Positions 46,849 through 58,380 of a DNA stretch of 64,000 nt are shown here, piece by piece (the first letter of the stretch is position 1; each line of letters begins with the position of its first letter). A model generated the notes under the pieces. The model saw only the letters and a list, made by a program, of their open reading frames with translations. It searched no databases and was not told the DNA's origin. Source of the stretch: Lenzites betulinus (taxonomy: Eukaryota; Basidiomycota; Agaricomycetes; Polyporales; Polyporaceae); contig JABYQU010000006.1 of NCBI GenBank assembly GCA_022264855.1, positions 310,001 through 374,000 on the forward strand, read 5' to 3'. The translations under genes and the position numbers were made by a program.

Positions 46849-48671
46849 GCGTCAAGTACGGATGGAGCTCTTTCGGTAGCTCAAACCCGCATCGAAACCG
46901 TTCCAACCCGGGGCTCGGTGCGCCGCGCGACACCGAATCGGCCCTGTTGATCTTCGTATTCACATATTCGGGGTGCGCGAGGAGGTTGTTCGCGATCGAG
47001 AGGTTCTCTGTGCGCCGAATAGATAGGTTAACTTGCCAGTTCCTGCTGCGACCCCTCCGAAATGCTGCGATAACGCCCTCGTTATCACTTCGCACAAGCA
47101 CGTCCTCGTTTCTCCACCCGAGTTCCTCGATCCTCCTCATCAACAACTCGATCGCGACCATCTCAGCCCACCCGATGTCGCGACCTTGCGAATGCCAAGA
47201 CTCGTATGAGCCTGACCACTTCCACGCGTCCCAGCCCTGGCCGATCACTATTCCGATACCCCAATTCGACGAAGCGTCGACCCACATGTCAAGATCTCGC
47301 ATCGGCCCCCTGGGCACTAGCGTTCTCGAGACGTCCGATCGCGCGAGGATCGCGCGCCACCACTTCAAGTCCGACACCACCGATTTCGGTGGATAACGCC
47401 CCGCGTGCTCGTTTACGAAGGACGCAATGAACGTGCTGAGACCCGATAGAAAGGACCGCCCGGAAGTGTAGACAAAGGCGCAATGAGATAGCGTACCGTT
47501 GAGTTTCTGCATCGATTTGAGATCCACGCGCCCAGCGCCGTCCTTCGCAGCCCCCAGGGCCTCGTCCAGTCTGCGCAAGTACTTGTCGCGCTTGCTCTGC
47601 GCGAGCGCCACCGTCCTGTTCGGCAAGTCCCAGACAAAACCAGCGTAGACTCCAGAGAACGCGTGCCGCGTCCATTTCTCCTGGTGAAGCGGTACCCCCA
47701 AAAGCTCCGCGAGCTCGAAGATGTCGTCCATAGAATGTCCATAGACCCAGTCCCCCGGACCCGATCCCCCGATCGGAAAACGCATGTTATTCAGATCGTC
47801 CACCCACTTCTTGTTTGGGCCCCAGTTGCGCGCGTTCAGCAGCGCGACGAACGGATCCATCACGGCGCCTTGGAGGCCCGGGCCCGAACAGATGCCGAAG
47901 CAACATACGTGGTTGATGAAGAAGTGATCGGGTTCGGCTTGGATGACAAGGTACGCCTTGTGCGGAGGCCAGATCGGAATCCTCCGAAACGCGGAATCTA
48001 TGTCGAGCGTTGCCATCTGGGCGCCCGCCGGCGCCGTCGCGATCTGCGAAATCTATGAGCTTCTGCTCTGTGCCCATTTCCGTGCGTCTGCACCAGTCCA
48101 GCGACTCGCGCTCATATCTAGCGACTCGCGCTCATATCCAGCGACTCGCGCTCGTGCGTCTGCACCTGCGTAGGACCCCGTCCCATACGCCAGACCCCGT
48201 CTGTAGATTCGTGCCTACAGGCGAAATTCCGTGCTTCTGCACCGTAAAATAATAATAAAAACTCACAATTTGCGCGACCTCTGTCGCCATCCCCCACTCT
48301 GTCGGGAAATCATCCGCGTCGATCATATCGTTAACCGAGACGCCATGATCGTCCGGGAAAGAACAATTCTGGATGAGTCTCCATTTTCCGACCGAGCCCG
48401 CCTTCTCGACGACGGACAGCGGCGACGACCGAAACGGAGATCCCAGGATCTCCTCCACTCGAGCCCGATCGTACGGGCCCGTCATGAGCCCCAGCTCGAC
48501 CTGCTCGTCAACGTAGTCCTTGATAAACTTCATGTTTTCTTTACCACCCTTGTGGTTCTCCGGCGTGAACGAGCGCGTGAGCGGCTCCATATCTCCGATC
48601 GGGAACCCTCCCCTCAACCTTGTCGGCAGATAGCCGAACTCCTCCCACAACCCCCACCGCCGCAGCTCCAT
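46841..48671 (-). CDS. Reverse transcriptase-RNase H (pol) of the Ngaro element, with an intron
   Basis: Upstream exon: MELRRWGLWEEFGYLPTRLR, EKAGSVGKWRLIQNCSFPDD, then VNDMIDADDFPTEWGMATEV-AQI up to a GTGAGT donor at 48266. Downstream exon from 48043: IATAPAGAQMATLDIDSAFR with the first catalytic Asp, HVCCFGICSGPGLQGAVMDP, and WVDDLNN (the YxDD box as VDD). RNase H: DMWVDASSNWGIGIV, GWAEMVAIELL, VLVRSDNEGVIAAF (Asp-Glu-Asp). The two parts lie in different frames; the 223-nt segment 48266-48044 with GT...AG ends restores the family order exactly. Pol frame also runs upstream into the gag 3' end (GGASERGRIITPYRA), so translation may start earlier by frameshift; ATG 48671 is the first after the gag stop. 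Confidence 0.85.
48044..48266 (-). other. Probable spliceosomal intron in the pol gene with a 20-bp tandem repeat
   Basis: Donor GTGAGT, acceptor TTTCGCAG. Contains nearly three copies of GCGACTCGCGCTCATATCYA (48101-48154). 223 nt is not a multiple of three, so reading through would break pol. Confidence 0.7.
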
Positions 48672-48714
48672 CTCGAAGGCAGCCGCGCGATAAGGCGTTA
48701 TGATCCGTCCTCGC

Positions 48715-50175
48715 TCAGAGGCACCGCCGACTACCGGCGTGATGACCGGAGGTCCCGCAAAACGAGCAACTGTGGCCGCCACTCCCTCCGGGGCAGCGGA
48801 AATTCGTGCACGGGGACTTCCCGGTGGCGTTCCAGGACATGCAGAGAGCGTTGCCGGACGCAACTGCGACAAGTTGGCCGTTTGTGAAGGTGGAGAATGC
48901 GGGGTTATTGTTGGGGAGGCGATTGCGCGTGCACATGTCCGCGCGATGTCCGACCGTGGCGCAGATAAGGCAGAGTGGTCCGCCGGACGAGGGCAACCTG
49001 CCTCCTGCAAAGGGACGCTGACCGTTGGACTGGTAGCCACCCGACTGGTAGCCGCCGCCACCACCGCCACCGCCGCCGCCGCCGCGACCGCCGCGACCGC
49101 CGCGCGTGCTCTGAAAGCCCGAGTTTCCCCCTCTATCGCTTTGATACGGGTGGAATCTTCCTCCGTTAGAGCCACCAGACTCGTGTCCGTTCGCGTTCGA
49201 AGACCGTTCGAGGGAGATGTCGCTCTGGATTTGAGCGAGGTCGGCGACGTAGTCGTAAGACCCGGGGTGGAAAGGGATGCATTCCTTGCCCCAGAAATAG
49301 TCGTGTCTGATGTTGATGTCGAAGCGGAGAATCGCGGGGAAACGAGTGTTGAAATTCGACTGCTGAACCAGGAAGCTGTGATGCTTCCGGAAGCGCTCCA
49401 CGCCCTCGGCTTCCACCACCTCAGGGAGGATCTGTAAATAGTTCGTCCACGCGTCACGCCACTCCTCCGAGGACATGTTGTGCTCGTCCGGCCACCCGGC
49501 CGAGACGTCTACCACGGCGACCTTGGTACCTGCGGAATCTGTCTGGTTCTTGACCTGGAGCTTCGACGGGCTTTGCCGGACAGCCTCGATCGCGTCGTTC
49601 GTGCAGAGTGACAACGGGAGATGAAACCCTAACTTAATCAAAGTGATCAGTCGCCGGTCAATGCGACTGCGCCTCGCGACCCTCTGGTCCGCAGGGAGAT
49701 CCGGGGCCTCCTTCAAGACGCCCGCGGTGTCCTTCTCCTTTTTCTTGCCGACGACGGCGACCTGGTGCAGATATTCGAGCGCCTTCTCGCGCATAGGACC
49801 CTCCTGCTTCATCGCGAGCATGAACGCGCTGAATGGCGCCGATTCCGCGCTCAACAGAGCCTCCGGGATCTCCACTGTAGCCGTCGGCGCCAAAGCCCCG
49901 TCAGTTGGCTCACCCGCCACCTGGGTGGTCGGTACCTCCAACTCGAGTAACTCCTCGTCTTCATCAACCTCTTCTCCCGCTTCCCTCCTGGCGCCACGCT
50001 CCATGTTCCGAAGAACGCGTGCCTCGTTTTCAGCCACGCGGCTCTCGGAAGTATCGAGATCGGGCTGCTGCGTGTCGTTGCCGCCCGTGCCTGACCTCTG
50101 GGTCTGACTATATGCGCCCAAAAAGGACCTATCAACCCCCATAGGGGGTCCTCCCGTGTTTTCCGTTCCGGACAT
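48715..50175 (-). CDS. Gag-like nucleocapsid protein of the Ngaro element
   Basis: 486 residues starting MSGTENTGGPPMGVDRSFLG. Acidic N-terminal third, a helical capsid-like middle (LITLIKLGFHLPLSLCTNDA, WRDAWTNYLQILPEVVEAEG), a long Gly/Arg/Ser-rich, RGG-like stretch, then two Cys-His boxes: CLICATVGHRADMC (CX2CX4HX4C zinc knuckle) and CSFCGTSGHHAGSRRC. This would package the RNA during reverse transcription. The stop at 48717-48715 precedes the pol ATG by 43 bases. Confidence 0.88.
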   Translation of the reverse strand: MSGTENTGGPPMGVDRSFLGAYSQTQRSGTGGNDTQQPDLDTSESRVAENEARVLRNMERGARREAGEEVDEDEELLELEVPTTQVAGEPTDGALAPTATVEIPEALLSAESAPFSAFMLAMKQEGPMREKALEYLHQVAVVGKKKEKDTAGVLKEAPDLPADQRVARRSRIDRRLITLIKLGFHLPLSLCTNDAIEAVRQSPSKLQVKNQTDSAGTKVAVVDVSAGWPDEHNMSSEEWRDAWTNYLQILPEVVEAEGVERFRKHHSFLVQQSNFNTRFPAILRFDINIRHDYFWGKECIPFHPGSYDYVADLAQIQSDISLERSSNANGHESGGSNGGRFHPYQSDRGGNSGFQSTRGGRGGRGGGGGGGGGGGYQSGGYQSNGQRPFAGGRLPSSGGPLCLICATVGHRADMCTRNRLPNNNPAFSTFTNGQLVAVASGNALCMSWNATGKSPCTNFRCPGGSGGHSCSFCGTSGHHAGSRRCL

Positions 50176-50216
50176 AAGTGTAAATGACTGATAAAGACTT
50201 TTTACTCAGCAAGGGA

Positions 50217-50371
50217 GGTCAAAAAACGACGTCTGCGGGAGGAGACGTGGGGGAAGAGAGCGAAGGCGAGTAGCGCCCGTATCTCCATTCGCTCTCTTCC
50301 TTAATCGGCCGTCCGCTTAGTAAGCAATCGTTAGGCCCATGGCTCGTTCCTCGCCTTGGGCACAACATCAC
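50217..50371 (-). repeat. Ngaro split repeat A1
   Basis: 155-bp 5' terminal repeat of the element, identical by eye to A2. It ends (plus strand) GGGCACAACATCAC at the junction with the host TIR element. Confidence 0.88.
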
Positions 50372-51059
50372 CAGGTCGATGTATCGCGTATGGACGAATA
50401 TGACGTAGATTTCAATGTCCGACCGCCTAGATACAGGTGCTGAGGACCCACAGATAGCGCGGCATCTCTCGGCGACAGTCCAATCGCTCACCCCATCATA
50501 TCTACTTGATTCCCGCGGGCGCTCACCCGTAAACGCCCTGGACACATTTTCTGGCGTGGTTGCCGGTCCCCACGGGTAGCCTTACTTTGGCGCGCGCCTA
50601 TTATGTGCACGTCATGTGACCGTGACGAATTGTAGCACTGAACGACTCCGACAAGTTCGAGTTGTTGCGCTATCATTACCAGTTCGACGTTCGTCTGCAC
50701 TCTTTACCCACGTTTGCTTCCATGATGTTGCGTCGAATGTGAAGTAGCTCCTTTCTTCGTTCATGATTTAGCAATGGTTTCCTCGATATATCAATTATGG
50801 CGAGTGGCGCCCTCAAGTAATCTTCCGGCCCGTCGCCAGCGGGCAGGACGCTTCAAGTTGTCGCTCACTCATGAGTCGCCCCCCTGCTTCCTCCATTCAA
50901 GGCTGACGTTTTCCTCCGATAGCCACGGCTCGGTGGGGCCACAGGCGCGTATATATCTCGAATATATCCCGCCGATAGCACCCTTACAGAGCACCCTAAG
51001 AGTCCAGGTCCGTCGATTGCTCATGGGGTTTCATAACAGCACGCCGCCTTCGCCGGGTG

Positions 51060-51640
51060 GGTAGCGTTCGTCATTCTTCAGCATTTTATGCCGCGCTACC
51101 GATGCTTCTACTGACGCCAGCATGAACAGAGAACGCCCGCAGAGACGGCGAGAGCTGCGATGAACTTACGACTGGAACCGAAAATGATGTTTGAGAATCG
51201 TCGTGGCATAGCCACCAACATAAAGGGCGAGCCAGCTCCCTCTGTGGGTCGTTGTGCAGGCTCCCCGACGTGCGTGCAATCATTTGACTGGCTGCCTGAA
51301 AAGCGCCTGACGGCAACCGTAACGTCGTGTTCCCCTAGTGGGCCACCTTCGAGGCCAGCCGTCGCTTTAACTATGTGCGGACCTTGGCGCTGATGCCTTC
51401 ACACTCCTTCTATGCAACCCCTTGTAGTGGTTTCTGCTCTCTCGAAGTCTCGCAGGCTCGACCAGACCGTAAAAATGCGGAGCTGCTGTCTAGCCATTGG
51501 CTGCCGCCACTCTAGGAGCTGCAACATGGTCTTCCTTGCATTCAACTCTCGGTCTCTGACAGGTTGTCCGAAGTCCCAGGCCTCTGGCACAATACAGGTT
51601 ACCCAGAATTGAATTGGTCTGATCAGGTAATCCGGGACAT
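51060..51640 (-). repeat. Dispersed repeat copy 5 and copy G upstream flank (inverted duplicate of 20090-20650)
   Basis: Reverse complement shares blocks with the copy B upstream region, for example CAATCATTTGACTGGCTGCC (51278 region) against its complement near 20410. 50573-51060 shows no gene. Confidence 0.55.
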
Positions 51641-51641
51641 T

Positions 51642-51720
51642 CGCTGCTTGCAACTTCGAATCTAATTGGTATTCACGACCCATCGAGACGAAGTTCTGTC
51701 TCTTGAAGACGGTATATAAA
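51642..51720 (+). promoter_or_regulatory. Copy G promoter: conserved element plus TATA box
   Basis: CGCTGCTTGCAACTTCGAA at 51642-51660 and TATATAAA at 51713-51720, 78 bp before the start. This is the clearest version of the shared element. Confidence 0.62.
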
Positions 51721-51797
51721 CCAAACAGTGGCCGCTATCACACCAGCAGTCATCGTTACCACTTGTATCCGTCAATCTCGAGTCCCCCAACAGCACC

Positions 51798-52769
51798 ATG
51801 AGCAACCAGCAGAACCCCGCCGCCGTCATCTCTGAGGGCCTCCATGTGATCACCGTCAACACGGCCGGCTCGCGCAGCCTCGTCCGCCAAGCTACCCTTG
51901 GTAACATCAGCGATCTGGGCTCTGCAAGTGCTATTCCGCTTAATGCTGTATGCATATCCTAACAACATTGACATTACATACACAGCCAATCCTTCTCAGC
52001 CTCGAGGCCACTCGTACGGTTCTCATAGTCTGGATCAAAGCTATTTCGCCTGGGGTTAGTCAATCGACTCTTCTCTCACCGACCGTCCTTGGCCTAATTA
52101 GAGAGCTCAAGGACAAGCCTCTCGACGACAATGCCGCGAAGAAGGTGGTCGCCGAGTTCACGGAGTTTGTCAAGGTTTACACGTGAGCCTCCGTCGCCCT
52201 ACTATAAGAAATAACCTTGAACTGACAGAGGCATTCCGGCAGGGGTCTCATGGAAGAGCTCATTGAAAAGCGTGTCAGTCGCAACATATTCCTCCCTCCA
52301 CACAAATGAAATATTCTGACAGTGTTGTAAATCTGATCATACAGGATGTGCTTGTGTCCGAGAATAGCCCTGCCGCGCCAGCCCAAGGGTTCGCCATTGG
52401 CACAAGGATTCGTGCCCTCCAGAACCAAGTTGCGGTAAACTCATCGCCGTTTCATTTTATGCAGTACATATACTGACACGTGCCCCCCTTATTACCACCG
52501 CAGGGTCTCGAAGGGATTCTCAGTTTTTCGTCCCAAACCATTTGGCCCAGCTCAAGGCGCAGGGGGTGCGTCAACGTCCCCGTTATATCGAAATTGCGCT
52601 GTGAGACCTCTCGTGCTGACGCTCCCCGATGTTGCAGAGACTCGCATGGGACGCATTTGTGGCCGCCGCCGCGCAATTCGCGGGTCCCCGCGAGGGTGTC
52701 TCCGACGAAGCCGCCTTGCAGGCCCCCATTGGGGAACTCGACCTCCCGACGGCCCCAGCTCAGAAGTGA
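51798..52769 (+). pseudogene. Unrecognised helical protein family, copy G (probable frameshift in exon 6)
   Basis: Exons parallel copy B: MSNQQNPAAVISEGLHVITV...LGSASAIPLNA; PILLSLEATRTVLIVWIKAI; DKPLDDNAAKKVVAEFTEFV; GLMEELIEKR; DVLVSENSPAAPAQGFAIGT. Exon 6 is 62 nt instead of 63: one base is missing in a T-run (near 52528-52533), so NHLAQLKAQG is reached in another frame. Exon 7 would read RLAWDAFVAAAAQFAGPREG...LPTAPAQK, stop 52767-52769, in the old frame. With the shift, translation would run on to about 52774 with an unrelated C-terminus. Either a young pseudogene or a homopolymer sequencing error. The first intron is only about 38 nt, displaced as in copy B. Confidence 0.65.
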
Positions 52770-53281
52770 GCACTAGTGAGCTCGCGCTGCGGAGGACGTG
52801 ATTGAGCGGTCTCAACGCCGTCAACCTGGTGCCAAATGCGCCGTCGCCAGATTCAACTCTGGGCGGGATTTGTCTCTGAAGTTTGTAGTCACATCTTGAT
52901 CGTAGCCTATATGGCGACTCGCGAACGAACGTTGCACCGTTGACTTACATATGAATGGTTATATTTCCTCGAGCCCTTCGACACTATCCGAGTTCAGTGT
53001 GCGCTATTAGTTCCAGTGCAACTTATTCGCTGCGCACGACAGCCCGCAAACTTACGCTGCTAGAGTGCCTTAGCCTTGTGGCAACGGTACGATGTGTCGG
53101 TACCTCGCGTTCATCGTTCGCGCAGTAACAGGTAATTGAAAACACATAACCATCACTGTCTATCACATAGCAGCCATCTTGAAAATCATCCTGAATCATG
53201 ACCTTTGCTTCTCAGCACCGCCCAACCCCAGTATCACCGCACGCGCTGAGGTTTCAGATACGTTCTGGCACTAGCCTGAGT
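52770..53281. other. Intergenic, inverted duplicate of 18130-18900
   Basis: Shares with the copy B/AKR-relic spacer the words GGTACCGACACATCG and GTTGAATCTGGCG (as complements) but lacks the MITE-like insertion. No gene. Confidence 0.6.
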
Positions 53282-55003
<1,722 letters not shown>

Positions 55004-55882
55004 ATTGACTGCTACAGTAATTCGATGATGTTTCTGTGAGGTGGGTTTGGAGGTTGAGGAGGAGTTGTTGATGAGTCTCGTTGCCTTGCTCGCCTTTTTA
55101 TACGTGGAGAGAAGCCATTCAGCTTCTCGTTCCCGTGCGTGCGGCGTCTTGAACGGCTATGGTCGACTCTGAGTCGGATGAGCCAAGGTACGGCGCCGAG
55201 GCATGACGCTTGCTCAAGCGCGATCGGCAGGCGCAGGTTCACACAACTACTAAAACAAAATGAGCTAAAGCACAACTGGGTGAGGCTTGAAGCTGCCGAA
55301 CGGAGATTGCGATAGCCAAAAATTGGCTTAGATAGCTCATGGGATCACAGGAAAGGTGTGTCTTCGTCGCTTCACCCTATACAAATGAATGGGTCCACTA
55401 GACAGATCACAGTGGCGGGCGGCGGCCGGGATCCACGGACATGCGGTGGGTACATTCTGCATCTTGCCGGCGGTGACGCACGCTCGCCGGCATAGGCACC
55501 GCGCATCTAAAACACTCACATATAGTCATAGTAAACAATGACTTGAAGGGGTCCAGTTCACAGGGTACCTCATCAAAGATGACTTGCAGTCCGCATTGCG
55601 ATACTTCTTGCGAGGGATGTGTGTTCATTTTGTACGTCACTATCACCTATCACGCCTGCGCACGGCCTGCACGCAGTACTTGAGGACGCCACACCATGCG
55701 GCGCCAGACATCATTTTCCCCAAGAATTTGGAAACGCCAGTTTACTTCGAGCATGTGATAGTACACAAAGCGTATAAGACGGGTGCGACGAGCTACAGAA
55801 TCCCAGCATGAGCGCATGTCCGCGGCAAACGTGTTTCGAGTGGCCTTGCTCCTAGCTCACTACGAAACGAGCAGTATGTAGT
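55004..55882. other. Intergenic region
   Basis: AKR1 promoter (TATAAAAA complement around 55095-55101) and the INH1 3' flank. A 60-79 codon minus-strand frame at 55337-55646 has no features. Confidence 0.4.
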
Positions 55883-56357
55883 TTACTGCTTCTTCGTGGT
55901 GTTGAGCTCGTCGTGCTGCTTCTGGAGCTGCTCCTGTATACGGGGTGCTAGTGTTAGGCGAAGCGTCAACCCTTTGCAAGGACTATGTTACGCACGAGCT
56001 CGGACTGCTTCTGGGCAATCTACGCAAATGGAGTAAGTTGGCTTCGGAGACGCGCACCAGGTGTGAAACGTACCTGCTTCCGCAGCTTCTCGATCTGCTC
56101 CTTCTCATGCTGGCGGGCGTACTGATCTACGAAATACATGAGTTTTCAGGACATGGCGCATTTCTCTGCGAGCCTCACCCTCATGGGCCTTCTCCTTCTT
56201 GCTGCTCAGGCCGTCCGCGTCAGATCTGACCGCGAACAATCACACGCATTACTACTCACTTGAACGCGTTGTCAGAGTACGCACGCGTCGCAATGGGGGT
56301 CGCGACGGTCGCACGGGCCGCACGGCGGGCAGAGCGAACAGCAATCCTGGAAAGCAT
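55883..56357 (-). CDS. INH1: Mitochondrial F1-ATPase inhibitor (IF1)
   Basis: Four exons: MLSRIAVRSARRAARATVAT PIATRAYSDNAFK (a typical Arg/Ala-rich mitochondrial presequence with a cleavage-like RAYS), SDADGLSSKKEKAHEGE region, DQYARQHEKEQIEKLRKQ, and EQLQKQHDELNTTKKQ ending at 55885-55883. The conserved KE-A-x-E...Y-x-R-Q-H-E-K-E-x-I-x-K-L-R core followed by a coiled coil is diagnostic of IF1, which blocks ATP hydrolysis by reversed ATP synthase in the matrix when the proton gradient collapses. About 80 residues, the usual size. It is divergent from the ATP synthase subunit h gene, 220 bp away. Confidence 0.87.
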
Positions 56358-56577
56358 CGTGGTCGTTGTGGTACTTGGTGGTCGTGGTAGTAAAGGTGAA
56401 AGCGGGGGACGTGGACGGCAGCTGCGAGTTCCTGCCCTCGACCGAACGTCCCGGCGCTTGTACGCGCGGGGTGACGCCGGCAAGTCCCGGGGCCGTACCG
56501 AGACCAACCGAGCCCGGAAGACCGACGCCGTGACCGTCGCTCAGTCACGTCACGCCCATCCCTCTTCCGCACCGACC
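56358..56577. promoter_or_regulatory. Bidirectional promoter between INH1 and ATP14
   Basis: 220 bp separate the divergent start codons of the ATPase inhibitor and an ATP synthase subunit. GC-rich, with GTGACCGTCGC- and GTCACGTCACGCCC-type words near 56533-56558 that could bind a bZIP or CRE-like factor (inference). No TATA box. Confidence 0.5.
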
Positions 56578-57156
56578 ATGTCGTCCGCAATCCTCAGGCA
56601 GGCCTCCTCCGCTGTATGTTCAGCCTGCTATGTGTCTGCGAGGATACGGGTGCCTAACTATGCTCCGATGGTGACTAAGGCTCGCGCTGCTACGCGCTCG
56701 TGCGCTTTCTCGACTTCCGTGGTCGCCCGGAAAGGTATGTGCAGCACCGGTGTACTTCCGTGGCATTTCTGGGGAGCCAACAAACACGCGTGGTCACTCT
56801 AGATTTCGTCCAGGATCTCTACTTGAGGGAGCTCAAGTCTTACAAGCCTCCAGCACCCGTCCGTCCACTTCATCATTTCCACTTTCGAAGAGAATTGTTG
56901 ACACGCGGTCATGACGCTGCAGCTCAAGGACGCCCATGTCGGTGTTGTGAAGGCGTACGCGCTCCCGCCCACCCCTCAGGCTCCTGCGCTCCCTGCGGAC
57001 CTCGCTGGCGAGCTCTCAGCGTACGACGCGACAGAGCCCACCGTCGCGGCCTCTACTGTCAAGGCCACGGAGGGTGAAGAGAGCGGTCCCACTGGCGCGG
57101 ATGCCTTCCTCTCGTTCCTCGAGGCTGATGAGCCCAAGGCAGAGGCACACCACTAG
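56578..57156 (+). CDS. ATP14: Mitochondrial ATP synthase subunit h
   Basis: Start MSSAILRQASSA. An intron probably runs from GTATGTTCAG (56614) to ACTAAG (about 56678), then ARAATRSCAFSTSVVARK completes a mitochondrial presequence with the FSTS cleavage-type end. A second intron (about 56734-56801) leads to DFVQDLYLRELKSYKPPAP. A third leads to KDAHVGVVKAYALPPTPQAP, LPADLAGELSAYDATEPTVA and an acidic end (DAFLSFLEADEPKAEAHH), stop 57154-57156. The DLYLRELKSYKPP box and the acidic tail are those of fungal subunit h, a peripheral-stalk/Fo-associated subunit. About 120 residues. The first intron is optional by frame, so the exact N-terminus is uncertain. Confidence 0.83.
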
Positions 57157-57330
57157 ATTTGTGTAGAGATGGTGCACGGCGGAAGTGTGGAAAGTAGACG
57201 AGGTGCGAAAATGTGCTAGAGGACTCCGTTGGTGTATGCAACCTCTGGTCCAAACTCTGCACCTCAATTTTGCCACATACATTCCTCAAGATACTACAAC
57301 GGAGGTCGGCTGCTGTGTGCTAAATACCCT

Positions 57331-58380
57331 TCACGACCCTACAGACCTTCCACTCAGGTTTAGCTGCTTGCTCCGATCCCAGTCCGCAATACCCTGGGAC
57401 AATGCTTCTGGCGTTGGCTTGTCGGCAACCACTGCAACATCCACATGGAGCTCCTCACGTAAGAATACAGATGTCGTAGGACCGATGGCAGCCACGCTTG
57501 CGCGACGCAATATCGACTCGGCCTTCTCTGCAGGAGGAATGTCGAAGTATCGGGAAAGTGTCGGTGACACCGCTTTAGCTGCGCTCGGGGCAAAGTGCAC
57601 GATCCACCACTCCTCCGCTGTTGATGTGCGCGAACGGTGAGCTAGCCCGCTCAATGTTCAGTGCAGAGCACGCACTGGAGGGAACATGCCCCAACGCCGT
57701 CTGCAAATCCTCCTCAAATAGCGATGAGCTTTGCGTTGCATAGACTTGCAAACTCTCAAGCTGTAGTCCCGCTTCACTCAAGGCTTTCGGCAGGGTATCG
57801 CGGTTCTTGTCGCCTGTGAGATAGAGCAACCGTTTACTGCTGCTCTCCGAAACGTCGGAGATAATGAATCGCGCGAGCTTCTCGGCCGTGCCAGACTCGG
57901 TGCCGCGAATGTCGCGGGGCACATACGGCGAGGTGGGGAAGCTTGAGGCGATGGAAGTGAGCGTGGAGGCAGTTGCGGCTCCGACCACATAGAACGGGAT
58001 GGTAGACCACGATAGCGCTATACAATATGGCATCGAGTATCAGGACACCGTAGCATACGGCTTCAAGGGCCCCATGCCATACCTGATACCTCCGAGCCAC
58101 TCCCAGGCTGCTCTGATAGCTCTTGAACGACAACCCGCCAGGCCTCGCATGCGCGCGCGCTGGTCACAATGACCCCAGCGTATCTCGCGTCTGTGTCCTC
58201 GGCCACGATGGCCCCGCGTCTCCGCAAGACCTCCGCGAGCTTGTCGAGGTTCTTGTGCACGGTCTCAAGTACCGGGACAGATACCGGGGGGTACCCGCGC
58301 GCGCGAAATGCCTCTTCGTATTTGTCCGGCCCATCGGCGTCTTCGGACGGCGAGCGTAATAGGAGCACGTTCTTCGACAT
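57331..58380 (-). CDS. HEM4: Uroporphyrinogen-III synthase
   Basis: Three exons. Exon 1 from 58380: MSKNVLLLRSPSEDADGPDK, RARGYPPVSVPVLETVHKNL, YAGVIVTSARACEAWRVVVQ. Exon 2: LSWSTIPFYVVGAATASTLT, ESGTAEKLARFIISDV, RLLYLTGDKNRDTLPKALSE, LQVYATQSSSLFEEDLQTAL. Exon 3: EEWWIVHFAPSAAKAVSPTL, VAAIGPTTSVFLREELHVDV, KPTPEALSQGIADWD. The order of VIVTS-A, VVG..T, L.GDK-RD.L, V.FAPSAA and A-I-G-P-T-T matches HemD/HEM4, which cyclises and inverts ring D of hydroxymethylbilane in cytosolic haem synthesis. About 290 residues. Exon 1 must end at the GTATGG after GTATCAG to keep frame. It converges with ATP14. Confidence 0.9.

Larger units (their letters stand above)
44373..50371 (-). mobile_element. Complete Ngaro-type tyrosine-recombinase retrotransposon (5,999 bp)
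   Basis: Encodes, in minus-strand order, gag (50175-48715), a reverse transcriptase-RNase H pol (to 46841) and a tyrosine recombinase (46848-45499). It has split direct repeats in the A1 - ORFs - B1-A2-B2 order typical of Ngaro elements. There is no target duplication: the uninterrupted target is seen in the 926-bp copy at 40712|40713. All frames appear open, so the element may be young and possibly active. DIRS proper, with inverted repeats, is excluded by the direct orientation of the repeats. Confidence 0.9.
43648..50572. mobile_element. 926-bp TIR element, copy 2, split by a nested Ngaro-type retrotransposon
   Basis: The outer parts 43648-44372 (725 bp) and 50372-50572 (201 bp) add up to 926 bp, exactly the length of the copy at 39988-40913, with nearly identical sequence. 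Ends TGGGGACCGGCAAC / GTTGCCGGTCCCCA; target duplication CGGGTAG at 43641-43647 and 50573-50579. Confidence 0.88.

Noticed and set aside
48101..48154. Three 20-bp direct repeats, considered as CRISPR
   Set aside because: No spacers between units and a eukaryotic intron context; simple tandem repeat.
44373..50371. DIRS1-like or Crypton classification of the recombinase element
   Set aside because: Crypton lacks reverse transcriptase; DIRS1 has inverted terminal repeats, whereas here the repeats are direct and split (A1, B1-A2-B2).
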